DNA of 64,000 nucleotides from WLMZ01 sp031367435 (GCA_031367435.1 JANLPV010000048.1:62001-126000), one strand, 5' to 3'; shown: positions 8,400 through 17,095, numbered from the stretch's first letter. The notes: generated by a model not told the origin, from the letters alone. Translations and numbers: made by a program.

Positions 8400-9869
8400 A
8401 TGCGTCATCTTGTTGATCGTGATCTTGTAGGTCGCGGTTTTGTTCGTCGGTTGGTAGCTGTTCCGCTCGTGCTGACGTTGTTGGCTACCGCGTGCGGTAA
8501 GAGTCGCAACGCTACTGCTCCAACGTCACCGCCAGGCACCGCCGCGACATCGTCGTCGGCCACCGGCGGTTCGGCACCGGTCACCCAGTCGGCTCCGGCG
8601 CTCCCTACCTTTGGCGATGCACCGTGGCCATGCGGCAAGGGTGATGGCGCGAACACTGATTCGGGCAATGAACCCGGGGTCACCAAGGATGCGATCAACA
8701 TCGCCGGCGGCGACGACGCGGGGTACGTCGGCGCGCCAGGTTTGTCACACGAGGTCACCGATGCCATGAAGGCAATGGTCGCCGGGTGCAACGAGCTCGG
8801 CGGTATCAACGGTCGCAAGATCACCTTCAATTACTTCGACGCGAAAATCTTCGAGGTCGTCGCCGCGGTGCAGGGGGCGTGCGATCAGAAGAACTTCTTC
8901 CTTGTCGGCGAAGGCTGGGCCTTCGATGGCACCCAAGAAGAGACACGTCTGAAGTGCGGTCTTCCGGCAGTGCCCACCTACTCGGTGAGCGGTGCGTTCG
9001 CACACGGCAAGGATGTGTTTGTCGGCGTGCCGAATCCATCCGACGAGATGTCTGCCGGGTTCTTCGCGCAGATGGCACAGCTCTTTCCTGCCGAGGTGAA
9101 GAAGGTCGTCACATTGGTGGGAGCCTTCTCCGCGACGCAGGAATCTCGTGACAAGGTATTGGCAGTTGCGCCGCAATTCGGGTGGAGCTTCGTGCCGACG
9201 AAGCTCGAATACAACCCCGTTGGTGAGGCCGACTGGACGCCGTTCGTGAAGCAGATTCAAGCGTCGGGTGCCACGATGATCTACTGGTCGGGCACATGCC
9301 TGCCCCATCTGCAACTGTTTGCCCAGACAGCCAAAGCCAACGGACTCGATCTGCCGATCGTGACCGACGCCAACCACTACGCGACTGTGTGCGCGGGCGC
9401 CAACAATGATGGCTCGCTCAACAAGGTGTACGTGCGGCTCAACTCGGTACCCCTCGAGGAAGCAGACACAAACAAGGCAACCAGGGACTACATCGACATC
9501 ATCAAGAAGTACGGCGGCGATGTCGCATTGCTCGGCACCCAGGCAGCGTCGTCATTCCTGCTCTGGGCAACGGCGTCATCAGAGTGCGGCGCCGAACTCA
9601 CTCGGGCATGTGCACTCGCCAATCTTGCCAAGATCACCACGTGGACTGGTCACGGTCTGCATTCAGAAGGCAACCCCGCTCAGAACCATCCTTCGGCGTG
9701 CAACATCGTGTTGAAGATCGAGGGCACCGGGTACAAGCGTGTTACGCCAACCGAGCGGGGAAAATACGAGTGCAAGCCCGAGTGGGTGGCAAAGATTTCC
9801 ACGACGCCAGCGCTGGCGCTCGCTCTGCTCGATGCGAACAGAATCTCGCAGCAGTTCGCTGCGAAGTAG
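8400..9869 (+). CDS. ABC transporter substrate-binding lipoprotein, branched-chain amino acid (LivJ/K-like) type, copy 1
   Basis: 489 aa. Extracytoplasmic type I periplasmic-binding-fold (Peripla_BP_6) protein, anchored as a lipoprotein: basic N-terminus, hydrophobic core and lipobox LLATAC with Cys32, then a Ser/Thr/Pro/Ala-rich linker to about residue 70. The mature part begins KDAINIAGGDDAGYVG and contains GGINGRKITFNYFDAK. LIV-type proteins bind branched-chain amino acids, amides or other small organic acids, so the ligand is open. A close paralogue follows directly, and the permease and ATPases lie downstream. Confidence 0.92.
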   Translation: MRHLVDRDLVGRGFVRRLVAVPLVLTLLATACGKSRNATAPTSPPGTAATSSSATGGSAPVTQSAPALPTFGDAPWPCGKGDGANTDSGNEPGVTKDAINIAGGDDAGYVGAPGLSHEVTDAMKAMVAGCNELGGINGRKITFNYFDAKIFEVVAAVQGACDQKNFFLVGEGWAFDGTQEETRLKCGLPAVPTYSVSGAFAHGKDVFVGVPNPSDEMSAGFFAQMAQLFPAEVKKVVTLVGAFSATQESRDKVLAVAPQFGWSFVPTKLEYNPVGEADWTPFVKQIQASGATMIYWSGTCLPHLQLFAQTAKANGLDLPIVTDANHYATVCAGANNDGSLNKVYVRLNSVPLEEADTNKATRDYIDIIKKYGGDVALLGTQAASSFLLWATASSECGAELTRACALANLAKITTWTGHGLHSEGNPAQNHPSACNIVLKIEGTGYKRVTPTERGKYECKPEWVAKISTTPALALALLDANRISQQFAAK

Positions 9870-9916
9870 CGCCAGCGCACGCCGGGCGAGCGTTATTTCT
9901 GGGCTACTTTCCAACT

Positions 9917-9933
9917 TCTGACGCATCGTCAGA
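9917..9933. promoter_or_regulatory. 17-bp perfect inverted repeat, possible operator
   Basis: TCTGACG-CAT-CGTCAGA lies between the two binding-protein genes, just before a TATGGT -10-like box at 9941. Size and position fit a TetR- or GntR-type operator for the second gene. No related regulator gene is seen nearby. Confidence 0.45.
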
Positions 9934-9940
9934 TTCATGT

Positions 9941-9946
9941 TATGGT
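9941..9946 (+). promoter_or_regulatory. Putative -10 box (TATGGT) of the second binding-protein gene
   Basis: TATGGT is followed by a leader of roughly 30 nt with a CGGGGGAGA ribosome site before ATG 9982. It suggests that the second copy can be transcribed independently of the first. Confidence 0.4.
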
Positions 9947-9981
9947 GACCCGACTAAGCCAAATTTCGGGGGAGATAGTTG

Positions 9982-11424
9982 ATGCGACATTCATCTGTTC
10001 GTTGGGTTGCGGCGTTTCTTTCGCTTGCGCTCGTAGCCACTGCGTGCGGTAAAGACCGCACGAGTTCTACGTCGTCGTCGGCTGCATCCACCACGGTGGC
10101 ATCTACTCCTGTATCGGGTGGCGACACCACGCCTGCCACAGATGTCGTGCCTGCCGGACCAACGTTTGGTGATGCAGCGTGGCCGTGCGGCAAGGGCGAC
10201 GGCGCAAATACCGACACCGGTACCGAACCAGGAGTCACCAAAGATGCAATCAGCATCGCTGGCGGCGACGACGCCGGTTACGTGGGCTCGCCAGGCTTGT
10301 CGCATGAAGTCACCGATGCCATCAAGGCGATGGTCTCGAAGTGCAATGATCTGGGCGGTATCAACGGTCGCACCATCACCTTCAACTACTTCGACGCGAA
10401 AATCTTCGAAGTCACCACGGCAATCCAAGCCGCCTGCGATCAGAAGAACTTCTTCCTTGTCGGCGAGGGTTGGGCCTTCGACGGCAACCAAGAGGAGATC
10501 CGCCTCAAGTGCGGCCTCCCGGCGGTTCCTGCCTACACCGTGAGCGCAGCGTTTGCACATGCTGCCGATGTGTTCCAGGGCGTGCCCAATCCGTCCGACG
10601 AAACGCCAGCTGGCGTGTTCGAACAAGTGGCGACGCTGTTCCCCGATGCCGTCAAGAAGGTGGCCACGCTCACCGGTGCGTTCTCGGCCACACAGGAAAC
10701 CCGCGACAAGCTGGTGGCCGTTGCTCCACAGTTCGGTTGGGGATTTGCTGAGACAACGCTCGAATCGAACCCCGTTGGTGAAGCTGATTGGACGCCGTTC
10801 GTGAAGCAGATTCAGGCAGCGGGTGCAACGATGGTCGCGTGGCAGGGCACCTGCCTACCGGGTCTGCAGCTGTTCGCGCAGGCAGCGAAGGCGAACGGCC
10901 TTGATGTCCCAATCGTCACCGATGCCAACCACTACACCGCACAATGCGCCGCTGCCAACACCGATGGCGCGCTCGACAAGCTCTACATCCGCATGGGTTA
11001 CATTCCCTTCGAAGAGGCCAGCCTGAACAAGGCCACGCAGGACTACCTCGACGTCATCAAGGAAAAGGGCGGCGACACGGCGTTGCTCGGCATGCAGGCA
11101 ACGTCGTCGTTCCTCTTGTGGGCCACGGCGTCGCAAAAGTGTGGTGCGTCACTCACCCGGGCATGCGTGCTCGCGAACATGAAGGCCACGCACGCATGGA
11201 CTGGTCACGGCCTACACGCCGAGACCGATCCGGGCGGCAATCATCCTCCGAAGTGCAGCATCTTGTTGCAGCTCGTTGGTACGAAGTACAAGCGGATCGC
11301 GCCGACCAAGCCCGGCACGTTCGACTGCAAGGACACCTGGATCGCAAAGGTCCCGGCTACCGCCGCAGTGTTGGCAGCCAAGCTCGATGCGAACCGCATC
11401 TCGCAGCAGTTCACCGGCAAATAG
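9982..11424 (+). CDS. ABC transporter substrate-binding lipoprotein, LivJ/K-like, copy 2
   Basis: 480 aa, clearly paralogous to the gene before it over the whole length; long blocks such as CGKGDGANTD, GLSHEVTDA and NFFLVGEGWAFDG are identical. Signal peptide with lipobox LVATAC (Cys22) and a Ser/Thr-rich linker. Start ATG 9982 follows a GGGGGAGA ribosome site; the TTG at 9979 is less likely. Differences are concentrated in the linker and in the segments around MVAWQGTCLPG and VYVRLNS/LYIRMGY, so the two copies may bind different ligands with one permease. An 18-bp hairpin follows the stop. Confidence 0.92.
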   Translation: MRHSSVRWVAAFLSLALVATACGKDRTSSTSSSAASTTVASTPVSGGDTTPATDVVPAGPTFGDAAWPCGKGDGANTDTGTEPGVTKDAISIAGGDDAGYVGSPGLSHEVTDAIKAMVSKCNDLGGINGRTITFNYFDAKIFEVTTAIQAACDQKNFFLVGEGWAFDGNQEEIRLKCGLPAVPAYTVSAAFAHAADVFQGVPNPSDETPAGVFEQVATLFPDAVKKVATLTGAFSATQETRDKLVAVAPQFGWGFAETTLESNPVGEADWTPFVKQIQAAGATMVAWQGTCLPGLQLFAQAAKANGLDVPIVTDANHYTAQCAAANTDGALDKLYIRMGYIPFEEASLNKATQDYLDVIKEKGGDTALLGMQATSSFLLWATASQKCGASLTRACVLANMKATHAWTGHGLHAETDPGGNHPPKCSILLQLVGTKYKRIAPTKPGTFDCKDTWIAKVPATAAVLAAKLDANRISQQFTGK

Positions 11425-11439
11425 GGCACCACGTTGTTG

Positions 11440-11485
11440 GCTTTCAGCGGGTTCGGTTGCAATCGCGACCGAACCCGCTGAAAGC
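11440..11485 (+). other. 18-bp perfect intercistronic hairpin between binding protein and permease
   Basis: GCTTTCAGCGGGTTCGGT (11440-11457) and its exact reverse complement (11468-11485) flank a 10-nt loop. There is no U-tract after it, so it is not a canonical intrinsic terminator. Its position suggests an mRNA-stabilising or partly terminating element that keeps binding protein in excess over permease. Confidence 0.75.
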
Positions 11486-11496
11486 ACGGTCTCACC

Positions 11497-13776
11497 ATGC
11501 AGGACTTTCTCGCTTATACCGTCTTAGGCATTTGTCTGGGATCTGTGTACGCCATTGCGGCGACGGGCCTCGTTGTCACCTACTCCACCTCGGGGGTGTT
11601 CAACGTCGCCCACGGTGCTGTCGCGACGATGAGCGCCCTGGTGTATTGGCAGCTTCGTTTCGGCTGGGATCTGCCGACGCCGCTCGCAGTGTTTCTCACG
11701 GTGTGCGTGTTCGCGCCCATGCTCGGTCTGTTGCTCGAAGTGGGCGTGATGCGCGGACTTCGCGGCACCAGCGAGGTGACCCGATTGGTGATACCCGTTG
11801 CGGTACTGCTGGGCATCAATGGCGCCGCCACATGGATCTGGTTCCGAAATAGCAACCGAGCGTTGGTGCCCAAGAAGTTCTTCGGCGAACGCAACATCAA
11901 GGTGCTTGGTCAGGCTGTGTACTTCCATCAACTCATCGGGGTCGCACTCGCGATTGTGATTGCCGGAGCGTTGTACGTACTGCTGTATCGCACCCGTCTC
12001 GGTGTCACCATGCGCGCCACCGTCGACGATCGCTCGTTGCTGATGCTCAACGGAGGCCGACCGGACCGCGTGAGTATGGCGAGTTGGGCCATTGGTGCGT
12101 CACTCGCTGGACTTGCCGGTGTGTTGCTTTCTCCGCAACTCGGCGCGCTACAGGTGTTTGCGCTCACGTTGCTCGTGTTCGATGCGTATCCCGCCGCCGT
12201 GGTTGGGCGACTTCGCAGCGTGCCGCTCACCTACGTCGGCGCGATGGTGCTCGGCCTGTCCAAGCTGTATTTCGATTGGATCTCCGACGCGGGTCAGCGT
12301 TGGTTGGTGTTGCGCAACCTACGCAACGCGATTCCCGCGCTGTTGCTCTTCGGCGCGTTGTTGATCCTTCCCCAAGATCGTCTGCGCGGTGCCATCGTGA
12401 CGCGAACGCGTGAACGCTTCCGCGTGCCCACCATGCGCGAGGCAGTGCTCTGGGGCGGCATTCTGATTGCCGCCATCGCCATGCTGCAGTCGCTCATGTC
12501 GGGCTCGGCTGTCATCAGCCTTGGCAACGGCATCGCGCTGTCGCTGATGGCGCTCTCGCTGGTGCTGCTCACCGGATATGCGGGCGAGATCAACCTCGCC
12601 GTATTCACCTTCGCCGGCGTCGCAGTTATCGCAGCGTGGCAGTTCGACGTTGGGCCAACTGGACTTGCCACAAAGGAGTCGATGTCGGTGATGGCGATTC
12701 TGATGGCGATGCTGGTGTGCGCGCTCGTTGGCGGCGTCATCGCTTTGCCGGCATTGAGACTGCGCGGGCTGTATCTCGGTCTCGCTACGTTTGCGTTCGG
12801 CATCATCGTGTATCAACTCGTGATCCTTCAGATTCAGCCGCTGCACTTCAATCTGTTCGGTTGGCACTTCACCGTCCACCTGTTCAGCACGGGGTCGCTC
12901 ACCGTGCCTCGACCACATTGGTTCGGCATCGACTTTGGTGGACAACGAGCGTTCCTCATGTTGATGACGGTGATGTTCGCGATCATCGGTGTGTTCCTCA
13001 TCGCGCTGCGCCGCAGCGCGTACGGCCGAATGGTTGTCGCGATGAAGGACAGCCCGGCCGCATGCGCGACCCTCGGGCTTAACATCAAGCAATTGAAATT
13101 GGCTGTCTTCATGCTGTCATCGGCACTCGCTGGTTTGGCCGGGCTGATGTGGGCTGCGCAGCGTCGCACCCTGCCGAACAACGCCGACTTCGATGGCTTC
13201 GCGAGCCTCACCTTGTTCATGATTGCAGTGGTCGGTGGCATCGGATACGTCAGCGGCGCGCTGGTCGCTGGCATCTTCCTCAGCGTGCTCAGCGTCGTGA
13301 TGCCCAACATCTTCGACAAGCTTGGTCGCGACTACGCATCGTTGCATTGGCTGTTCGTCACCGTGCTCGGCAACTTCAGCCACTACGTAGGTCCCGCTCT
13401 GATCGGCATTGGGCTGGGTAAGAACCCAAGCGGTATTGCACAACAGATCATGGACGGCTTCCGACCCCTGCGCAAGACCCCGGCGGCAACGTCGGCGTGG
13501 GTGATGTCGATTCTCGGCCTGTGGGTTCTGACGTGGCGCGGCATGCTCTCGAACTGGCACTTTGCATTGATTCTGTTCGCGTCGGTCTTTGTCGTGCCGC
13601 GCATCATCATGTCCGTCTTCGAGTCGCGATTTGCCGATGAAGAACGCGCCGTCACCGGAGAAGATCTCGATCTCATCGGCCTCGAACGACCGTTCCGACT
13701 GTCGGATCGTCAGGTGCTCGACGATGCCGTCGGCCTCCAGCCCGGACCAACGATGGTGCCACGTGCAACTACTTGA
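11497..13776 (+). CDS. Fused LivH-LivM branched-chain amino acid ABC permease
   Basis: 759 aa polytopic inner-membrane protein joining the two permease subunits that are normally separate. Residues 1-290 are LivH-like (YAIAATGLVVTYSTSGVFNVAHG near the N-terminus); residues about 310-640 are LivM-like (GYAGEINLAVFTFAG at about 361, LRLRGLYLGLATFAFG at about 422). After the LivM domain comes a further hydrophobic segment (about 665-706) and a charged cytoplasmic tail, not usual in LivM. ATG 11497 lies 12 bp after the intercistronic hairpin. The 3' end overlaps the LivG start by 14 bp, so expression is coupled. Confidence 0.92.
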   Translation: MQDFLAYTVLGICLGSVYAIAATGLVVTYSTSGVFNVAHGAVATMSALVYWQLRFGWDLPTPLAVFLTVCVFAPMLGLLLEVGVMRGLRGTSEVTRLVIPVAVLLGINGAATWIWFRNSNRALVPKKFFGERNIKVLGQAVYFHQLIGVALAIVIAGALYVLLYRTRLGVTMRATVDDRSLLMLNGGRPDRVSMASWAIGASLAGLAGVLLSPQLGALQVFALTLLVFDAYPAAVVGRLRSVPLTYVGAMVLGLSKLYFDWISDAGQRWLVLRNLRNAIPALLLFGALLILPQDRLRGAIVTRTRERFRVPTMREAVLWGGILIAAIAMLQSLMSGSAVISLGNGIALSLMALSLVLLTGYAGEINLAVFTFAGVAVIAAWQFDVGPTGLATKESMSVMAILMAMLVCALVGGVIALPALRLRGLYLGLATFAFGIIVYQLVILQIQPLHFNLFGWHFTVHLFSTGSLTVPRPHWFGIDFGGQRAFLMLMTVMFAIIGVFLIALRRSAYGRMVVAMKDSPAACATLGLNIKQLKLAVFMLSSALAGLAGLMWAAQRRTLPNNADFDGFASLTLFMIAVVGGIGYVSGALVAGIFLSVLSVVMPNIFDKLGRDYASLHWLFVTVLGNFSHYVGPALIGIGLGKNPSGIAQQIMDGFRPLRKTPAATSAWVMSILGLWVLTWRGMLSNWHFALILFASVFVVPRIIMSVFESRFADEERAVTGEDLDLIGLERPFRLSDRQVLDDAVGLQPGPTMVPRATT

Positions 13777-14494
13777 GTGTCAAGACCTCACCATGAACTT
13801 CGGCGGTGCTGCAGCATTGACCGATGTCAACATCACCGCTGCAGCGGGTGCTATCACCGGCCTGATCGGCCCGAACGGCGCAGGCAAGACGACGCTGTTC
13901 AACTGTGTCACCGGCCTGCTTGAACCTACGTCGGGTCGGGTGTTGCTCGAGGGCGACGAAATCACGTCGCTCGCACCATTTCGCAGAGCGCGTCGCGGCG
14001 TAGCACGAACGTTTCAACGCCTCGAACTGTTCACCTCGCTCAGCGTTCGCGACAACATACGCGTCGCTGGCGAAATTAGGGGCCGATGGAGCCGCAGCAA
14101 GGTCGACCCGCGCGCCGAGACCGATGAGGTGATCGAACTGCTGGGCCTCACGTCGCTGGCGGACCGCGATGTCGCAGAGATCCCAACCGGTATGGCCCGA
14201 CGCGTCGAGATGGGTCGGGCTCTGATGACTCGACCCAAGATCTTGTTACTCGACGAGCCTGCGTCGGGTCAGGATGAGCAAGAGACCGAAGAGTTCGGCG
14301 AACTACTGATGCAACTGTGCGCGCAGGGCACGGCCATCTTGCTCGTCGAGCACGATGTCTCGCTCGTGATGAAGGTGTGCTCGTACATTCAGGTTCTCGA
14401 TTTCGGTCGGGTCATCGCGTCGGGTACCCCTTCGGAGATCCAGACGAATCCCGCCGTGCTCGAGGCGTACCTCGGCGAGGACAACAAGGCATGA
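13763..14494 (+). CDS. LivG-type ABC transporter ATP-binding protein
   Basis: 243 aa cytoplasmic ATPase of the LIV importer. Seen: Walker A GPNGAGKTT (about 36-44), Walker B ILLLDEP, H-loop VEHD, and the BCA_ABC_TP C-terminal tail ending LEAYLGED. The ABC signature is degenerate: IPTGMARRVEMGRAL is found where LSxGQ is expected. GTG start at 13763 inside the permease 3' end gives the normal short N-terminus (QLLECQDLTMNFGG). The stop overlaps the LivF start (ATGA). It should pair with LivF to drive the fused permease. Confidence 0.9.
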   Translation: MQLLECQDLTMNFGGAAALTDVNITAAAGAITGLIGPNGAGKTTLFNCVTGLLEPTSGRVLLEGDEITSLAPFRRARRGVARTFQRLELFTSLSVRDNIRVAGEIRGRWSRSKVDPRAETDEVIELLGLTSLADRDVAEIPTGMARRVEMGRALMTRPKILLLDEPASGQDEQETEEFGELLMQLCAQGTAILLVEHDVSLVMKVCSYIQVLDFGRVIASGTPSEIQTNPAVLEAYLGEDNKA

Positions 14495-15198
14495 ACGAGC
14501 CCTTCCTCGAACTCATGGACGTGCGCGCCGGATACGGCTCGATCGAAGTGCTGCATGGCGTGAGCCTCACGGTGCATCGCGGCGAAGTGCTCGCACTGCT
14601 CGGACCGAATGGGGGTGGCAAGTCCACCACGCTCAAGGTCGTATCCGGAATGCTCGATATCAACAGCGGCGATGTCAGCCTTGCCGGGCGATCGGTGACG
14701 GGCGTACCAGCCGACAAACTGGCCCGCCTTGGTCTGTGCACCATCCCCGAGGGCAAAGGTGTGTTTCCGAACCTCACCGTGCGCGAGAACCTTATGATGG
14801 CTACCCACACCGGGGCCAAGTTGTCCGATATCGAAGACATCGCGTACGCACGCTTTCCTCGGCTCGGCGACCGCCGTTTGCAGTTGGCCGGCACGATGTC
14901 GGGCGGCGAACAGCAGATGCTCGCGATGTCGCGGGCCTTGGCAACTAACCCGGCCGTGTTGCTCCTTGACGAGCTCTCCATGGGCCTCGCTCCGCTCATA
15001 GTTTCCAGGCTGTATGAAATCGTTGCTCAGGTCGCCGCCAGCGGCGTGTCGGTGCTGGTCGTCGAGCAGTTCGCGCGAACCGTGCTTGGTATTGCCGACC
15101 GAGCTGCAATCATGCTGAGCGGACGTATTACTCGTGTCGGCGCGCCCGACGAACTCGCAGAAGAATTGTCATCTGCCTACCTTGGCGGAAAGGGATAG
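14491..15198 (+). CDS. LivF-type ABC transporter ATP-binding protein
   Basis: 235 aa second ATPase of the LIV importer. Seen: Walker A GPNGGGKST (about 38), the LivF-specific IPEGKGVFPNLTVRENL, an intact signature MSGGEQQMLAMSRAL, Walker B VLLLDELSMGLAP (Leu in place of the usual Pro after Glu) and VEQFARTVL. Since LivG here has a weak signature motif, LivF may carry the canonical half of the ATP site. Coupled to livG by a 4-bp overlap and followed after 2 bp by a small membrane protein gene. Confidence 0.92.
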   Translation: MNEPFLELMDVRAGYGSIEVLHGVSLTVHRGEVLALLGPNGGGKSTTLKVVSGMLDINSGDVSLAGRSVTGVPADKLARLGLCTIPEGKGVFPNLTVRENLMMATHTGAKLSDIEDIAYARFPRLGDRRLQLAGTMSGGEQQMLAMSRALATNPAVLLLDELSMGLAPLIVSRLYEIVAQVAASGVSVLVVEQFARTVLGIADRAAIMLSGRITRVGAPDELAEELSSAYLGGKG

Positions 15199-15200
15199 CC

Positions 15201-15605
15201 ATGACCTCAGAACACGAACAGAGCAGCGCACTCACGAACGGACCGGCGCAGAGTTCCGATAGTCGGATCGAGCAGTTCAAGACCGATATCGCGGAGATGC
15301 GCGTGCGCACATCAGGCAAGGCGAGCACTGAAAAGGCGACCTCGTCATTCGGAATTGCACTGATGGCTGCATCGGTCATCATCGCCATTGGCTCATACGT
15401 GCAGGCGGGACAACAAGACAACGCGCTCGATCAGAACGAACTGATCGTGCTCGGTCTGGCGTGTATTGCTATGGCCATTGTTGGCGCAGCGTTGTGGATT
15501 CGCACGGCGCTTGTGCGCTTCTGGCGGTTCTGGATGCTCCGTTCGCTGTACGAAGGCCAGGCGCACCTCGATGAGGTCGTGAAGGCGATTCGCGACCGCG
15601 GCTGA
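15201..15605 (+). CDS. Small two-helix membrane protein of unknown function
   Basis: 134 aa, not recognised. Hydrophilic N-terminus (1-47, SRIEQFKTDIAEMRVRT, possible short coiled coil), a first membrane helix at about 49-66 (SSFGIALMAASVIIAIGSY), a short acidic loop, a second helix at about 80-98, and a basic-aromatic cytoplasmic tail (RFWRFWMLRSLYEGQ). It starts 2 bp after livF and is surely in the same operon, so an accessory role in the transporter is possible but unproven. Confidence 0.75.
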   Translation: MTSEHEQSSALTNGPAQSSDSRIEQFKTDIAEMRVRTSGKASTEKATSSFGIALMAASVIIAIGSYVQAGQQDNALDQNELIVLGLACIAMAIVGAALWIRTALVRFWRFWMLRSLYEGQAHLDEVVKAIRDRG

Positions 15606-15639
15606 CGGGGGCCGGGCAGACGCCCCTCTCTATCGGCAG

Positions 15640-15645
15640 TAGCGT
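15640..15645 (+). promoter_or_regulatory. Putative -10 box (TAGCGT) of superoxide dismutase, leaderless spacing
   Basis: TAGCGT lies 6 nt before ATG 15652, and no Shine-Dalgarno is present between them. Confidence 0.5.
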
Positions 15646-15651
15646 GCCGGT

Positions 15652-16260
15652 ATGGCCCTCTACACGCTCCCCGATCTCACATACGACCCCGCCGCGCTCG
15701 AACCACACCTGTCGGGGCGCATTGTTGAACTGCATCACGGCAAGCATCATGCGTCGTACGTGGCAGCAACCAACACTGCGCTCGACAAGCTCAGCGAGGC
15801 CTGCGCTGCAGAGCGATGGACCGAGCTCCCCGGTCTTGAGCGAACGCTTGCTTTCAATCTGGGCGGGCACGTGTTGCACTCGATGTATTGGACCAACCTG
15901 TCACCGCACGGTGGCGGTGAACCGACCGGTGCGCTGCGCACCGACATCGACAACACGTTCGGCGGCTTCGCTGCATTCAAGGCATATTTCACCCAGACCA
16001 CCATCACGGTGCAGGGTAGCGGTTGGAGCATCCTCGGATACGAGCCGCTCGGCGGGCGTCTTGTGGTGCAGCAGTTGCTCACACATCACGACAGCCACCT
16101 GCTCGGCACGGTGCCACTGCTGGCGATCGACGCTTGGGAACACGCCTATTACCTGCAGTACGCGAACGTCCGCGCCGATTACGTGAATGCGATCTGGGAG
16201 GTCATCAACTGGACCGACGTGGCGCGTCGGTATGCGGACGCGATCACCGTGTCGTTGTAG
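15652..16260 (+). CDS. sodA: Superoxide dismutase, Fe/Mn family
   Basis: 202 aa cytoplasmic enzyme that dismutates superoxide to oxygen and peroxide. Seen: N-terminal YTLPDLTYDPAALEPHLSG, metal ligand His28 in HHGKHHASYV, second His in NLGGHVLHSMYW, and the Asp and His ligands in DAWEHAYYLQY, followed by YVNAIWEVINW. Length normal for the family. Metal choice (Mn, Fe or cambialistic) cannot be decided from the motifs alone. Monocistronic, with a TANNNT box 6 nt before the ATG. Confidence 0.95.
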   Translation: MALYTLPDLTYDPAALEPHLSGRIVELHHGKHHASYVAATNTALDKLSEACAAERWTELPGLERTLAFNLGGHVLHSMYWTNLSPHGGGEPTGALRTDIDNTFGGFAAFKAYFTQTTITVQGSGWSILGYEPLGGRLVVQQLLTHHDSHLLGTVPLLAIDAWEHAYYLQYANVRADYVNAIWEVINWTDVARRYADAITVSL

Positions 16261-16272
16261 CTCCCGACTTCG

Positions 16273-16308
16273 CGTTTGGTTCGTTTGGTTCGTTTGGTTC
16301 GTTTGGTC
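16273..16308. repeat. 9-bp tandem repeat x4 at the 3' end of the enoyl-CoA hydratase gene
   Basis: Four copies of CGTTTGGTT (the last with C) occupy the short gap between the convergent sod and enoyl-CoA hydratase genes and run into the hydratase stop codon at 16307-16309. Confidence 0.85.
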
Positions 16309-17095
16309 AGCGAACGATTGGGGAATCGTCGACGTTGGTGAAGTCGGGTTCGCGGCGTTCGGCGAATGCGATCAGCGCTTCGATGTTGGCTGGCCCGCCG
16401 AGGAGCACGCGGAATGCGTCGTTTTCTCGTTCGCGCGCCGCAGCGAGTTCAGCACGCATGGGTTCGACGATCGTGCGTTTTGTTTCGACGAGCGAGTTGA
16501 TTGGTTTGCTCGCCAGAATCTTGGCGTGGCGCATTGTTTCTGCGAGTAGTTCATCGGCGCTACATTCGCGCCAAGCCAACCCCATCTGAACGCACTCTGA
16601 CGCTGACAACCATTCGCTGCTCATCAGCGCCCACGTTGCGTTCTGGCGTCCCAGCAGGCGAGGGAACGACACGCTGCTCGCCGCCTCAGGGGCAACGCCA
16701 AGGCGCGTGAACGGGCACCGTATGCGCGCGTCGCTGGAGATGAACACCAGATCGCTCAGGGCGAGCATCGTGGCGCCGATGCCAAGGGCCAACCCGTTTA
16801 CAGCGCAGATCAGCGGCTTGGGAAAGTCGATGAGCTGATCGACGAACCCGATGAAACCGTGACGGCCCGCCGTGAACGTGCCGCTATTGCGTTGCGCCAT
16901 CTCGGTGAGGTCGGCTCCCGACGAGAACGCTTGTCCAGATCCGGTGATGATCACCACCGCGATGGCGGGGTCCGCCGCCGCATTGATCAGCGCGTCGGTG
17001 GCGTCGTCGTACAGCGCTTCGTTGAATGCGTTGCGCGCCTCTGGTCGATCGAGGGTCAACACGCGAACGCGCCCGTCGTCGTTGCAGTGGATCAT
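16307..17095 (-). CDS. Enoyl-CoA hydratase/isomerase family protein
   Basis: 262 aa crotonase-fold enzyme of acyl-CoA metabolism. Seen: RPEARNAF, the oxyanion-hole segment GSGQAFSSGADL, NGLALGIGATMLALSDL and FTRLGVAPEAASS with an acidic residue in the position of a catalytic Glu. Length is typical. Whether it hydrates enoyl-CoA or isomerises it cannot be told. Its start overlaps the stop of the GH3 glycosidase by 4 bp, an unexpected pairing of unrelated functions that implies cotranscription. Confidence 0.88.
   Translation of the reverse strand: MIHCNDDGRVRVLTLDRPEARNAFNEALYDDATDALINAAADPAIAVVIITGSGQAFSSGADLTEMAQRNSGTFTAGRHGFIGFVDQLIDFPKPLICAVNGLALGIGATMLALSDLVFISSDARIRCPFTRLGVAPEAASSVSFPRLLGRQNATWALMSSEWLSASECVQMGLAWRECSADELLAETMRHAKILASKPINSLVETKRTIVEPMRAELAAARERENDAFRVLLGGPANIEALIAFAERREPDFTNVDDSPIVR

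Noticed and set aside
11440..11485. Intrinsic terminator of the binding-protein gene
   Set aside because: The stem is perfect but not followed by a T tract, and the permease starts 12 bp later, so a full stop is unlikely.
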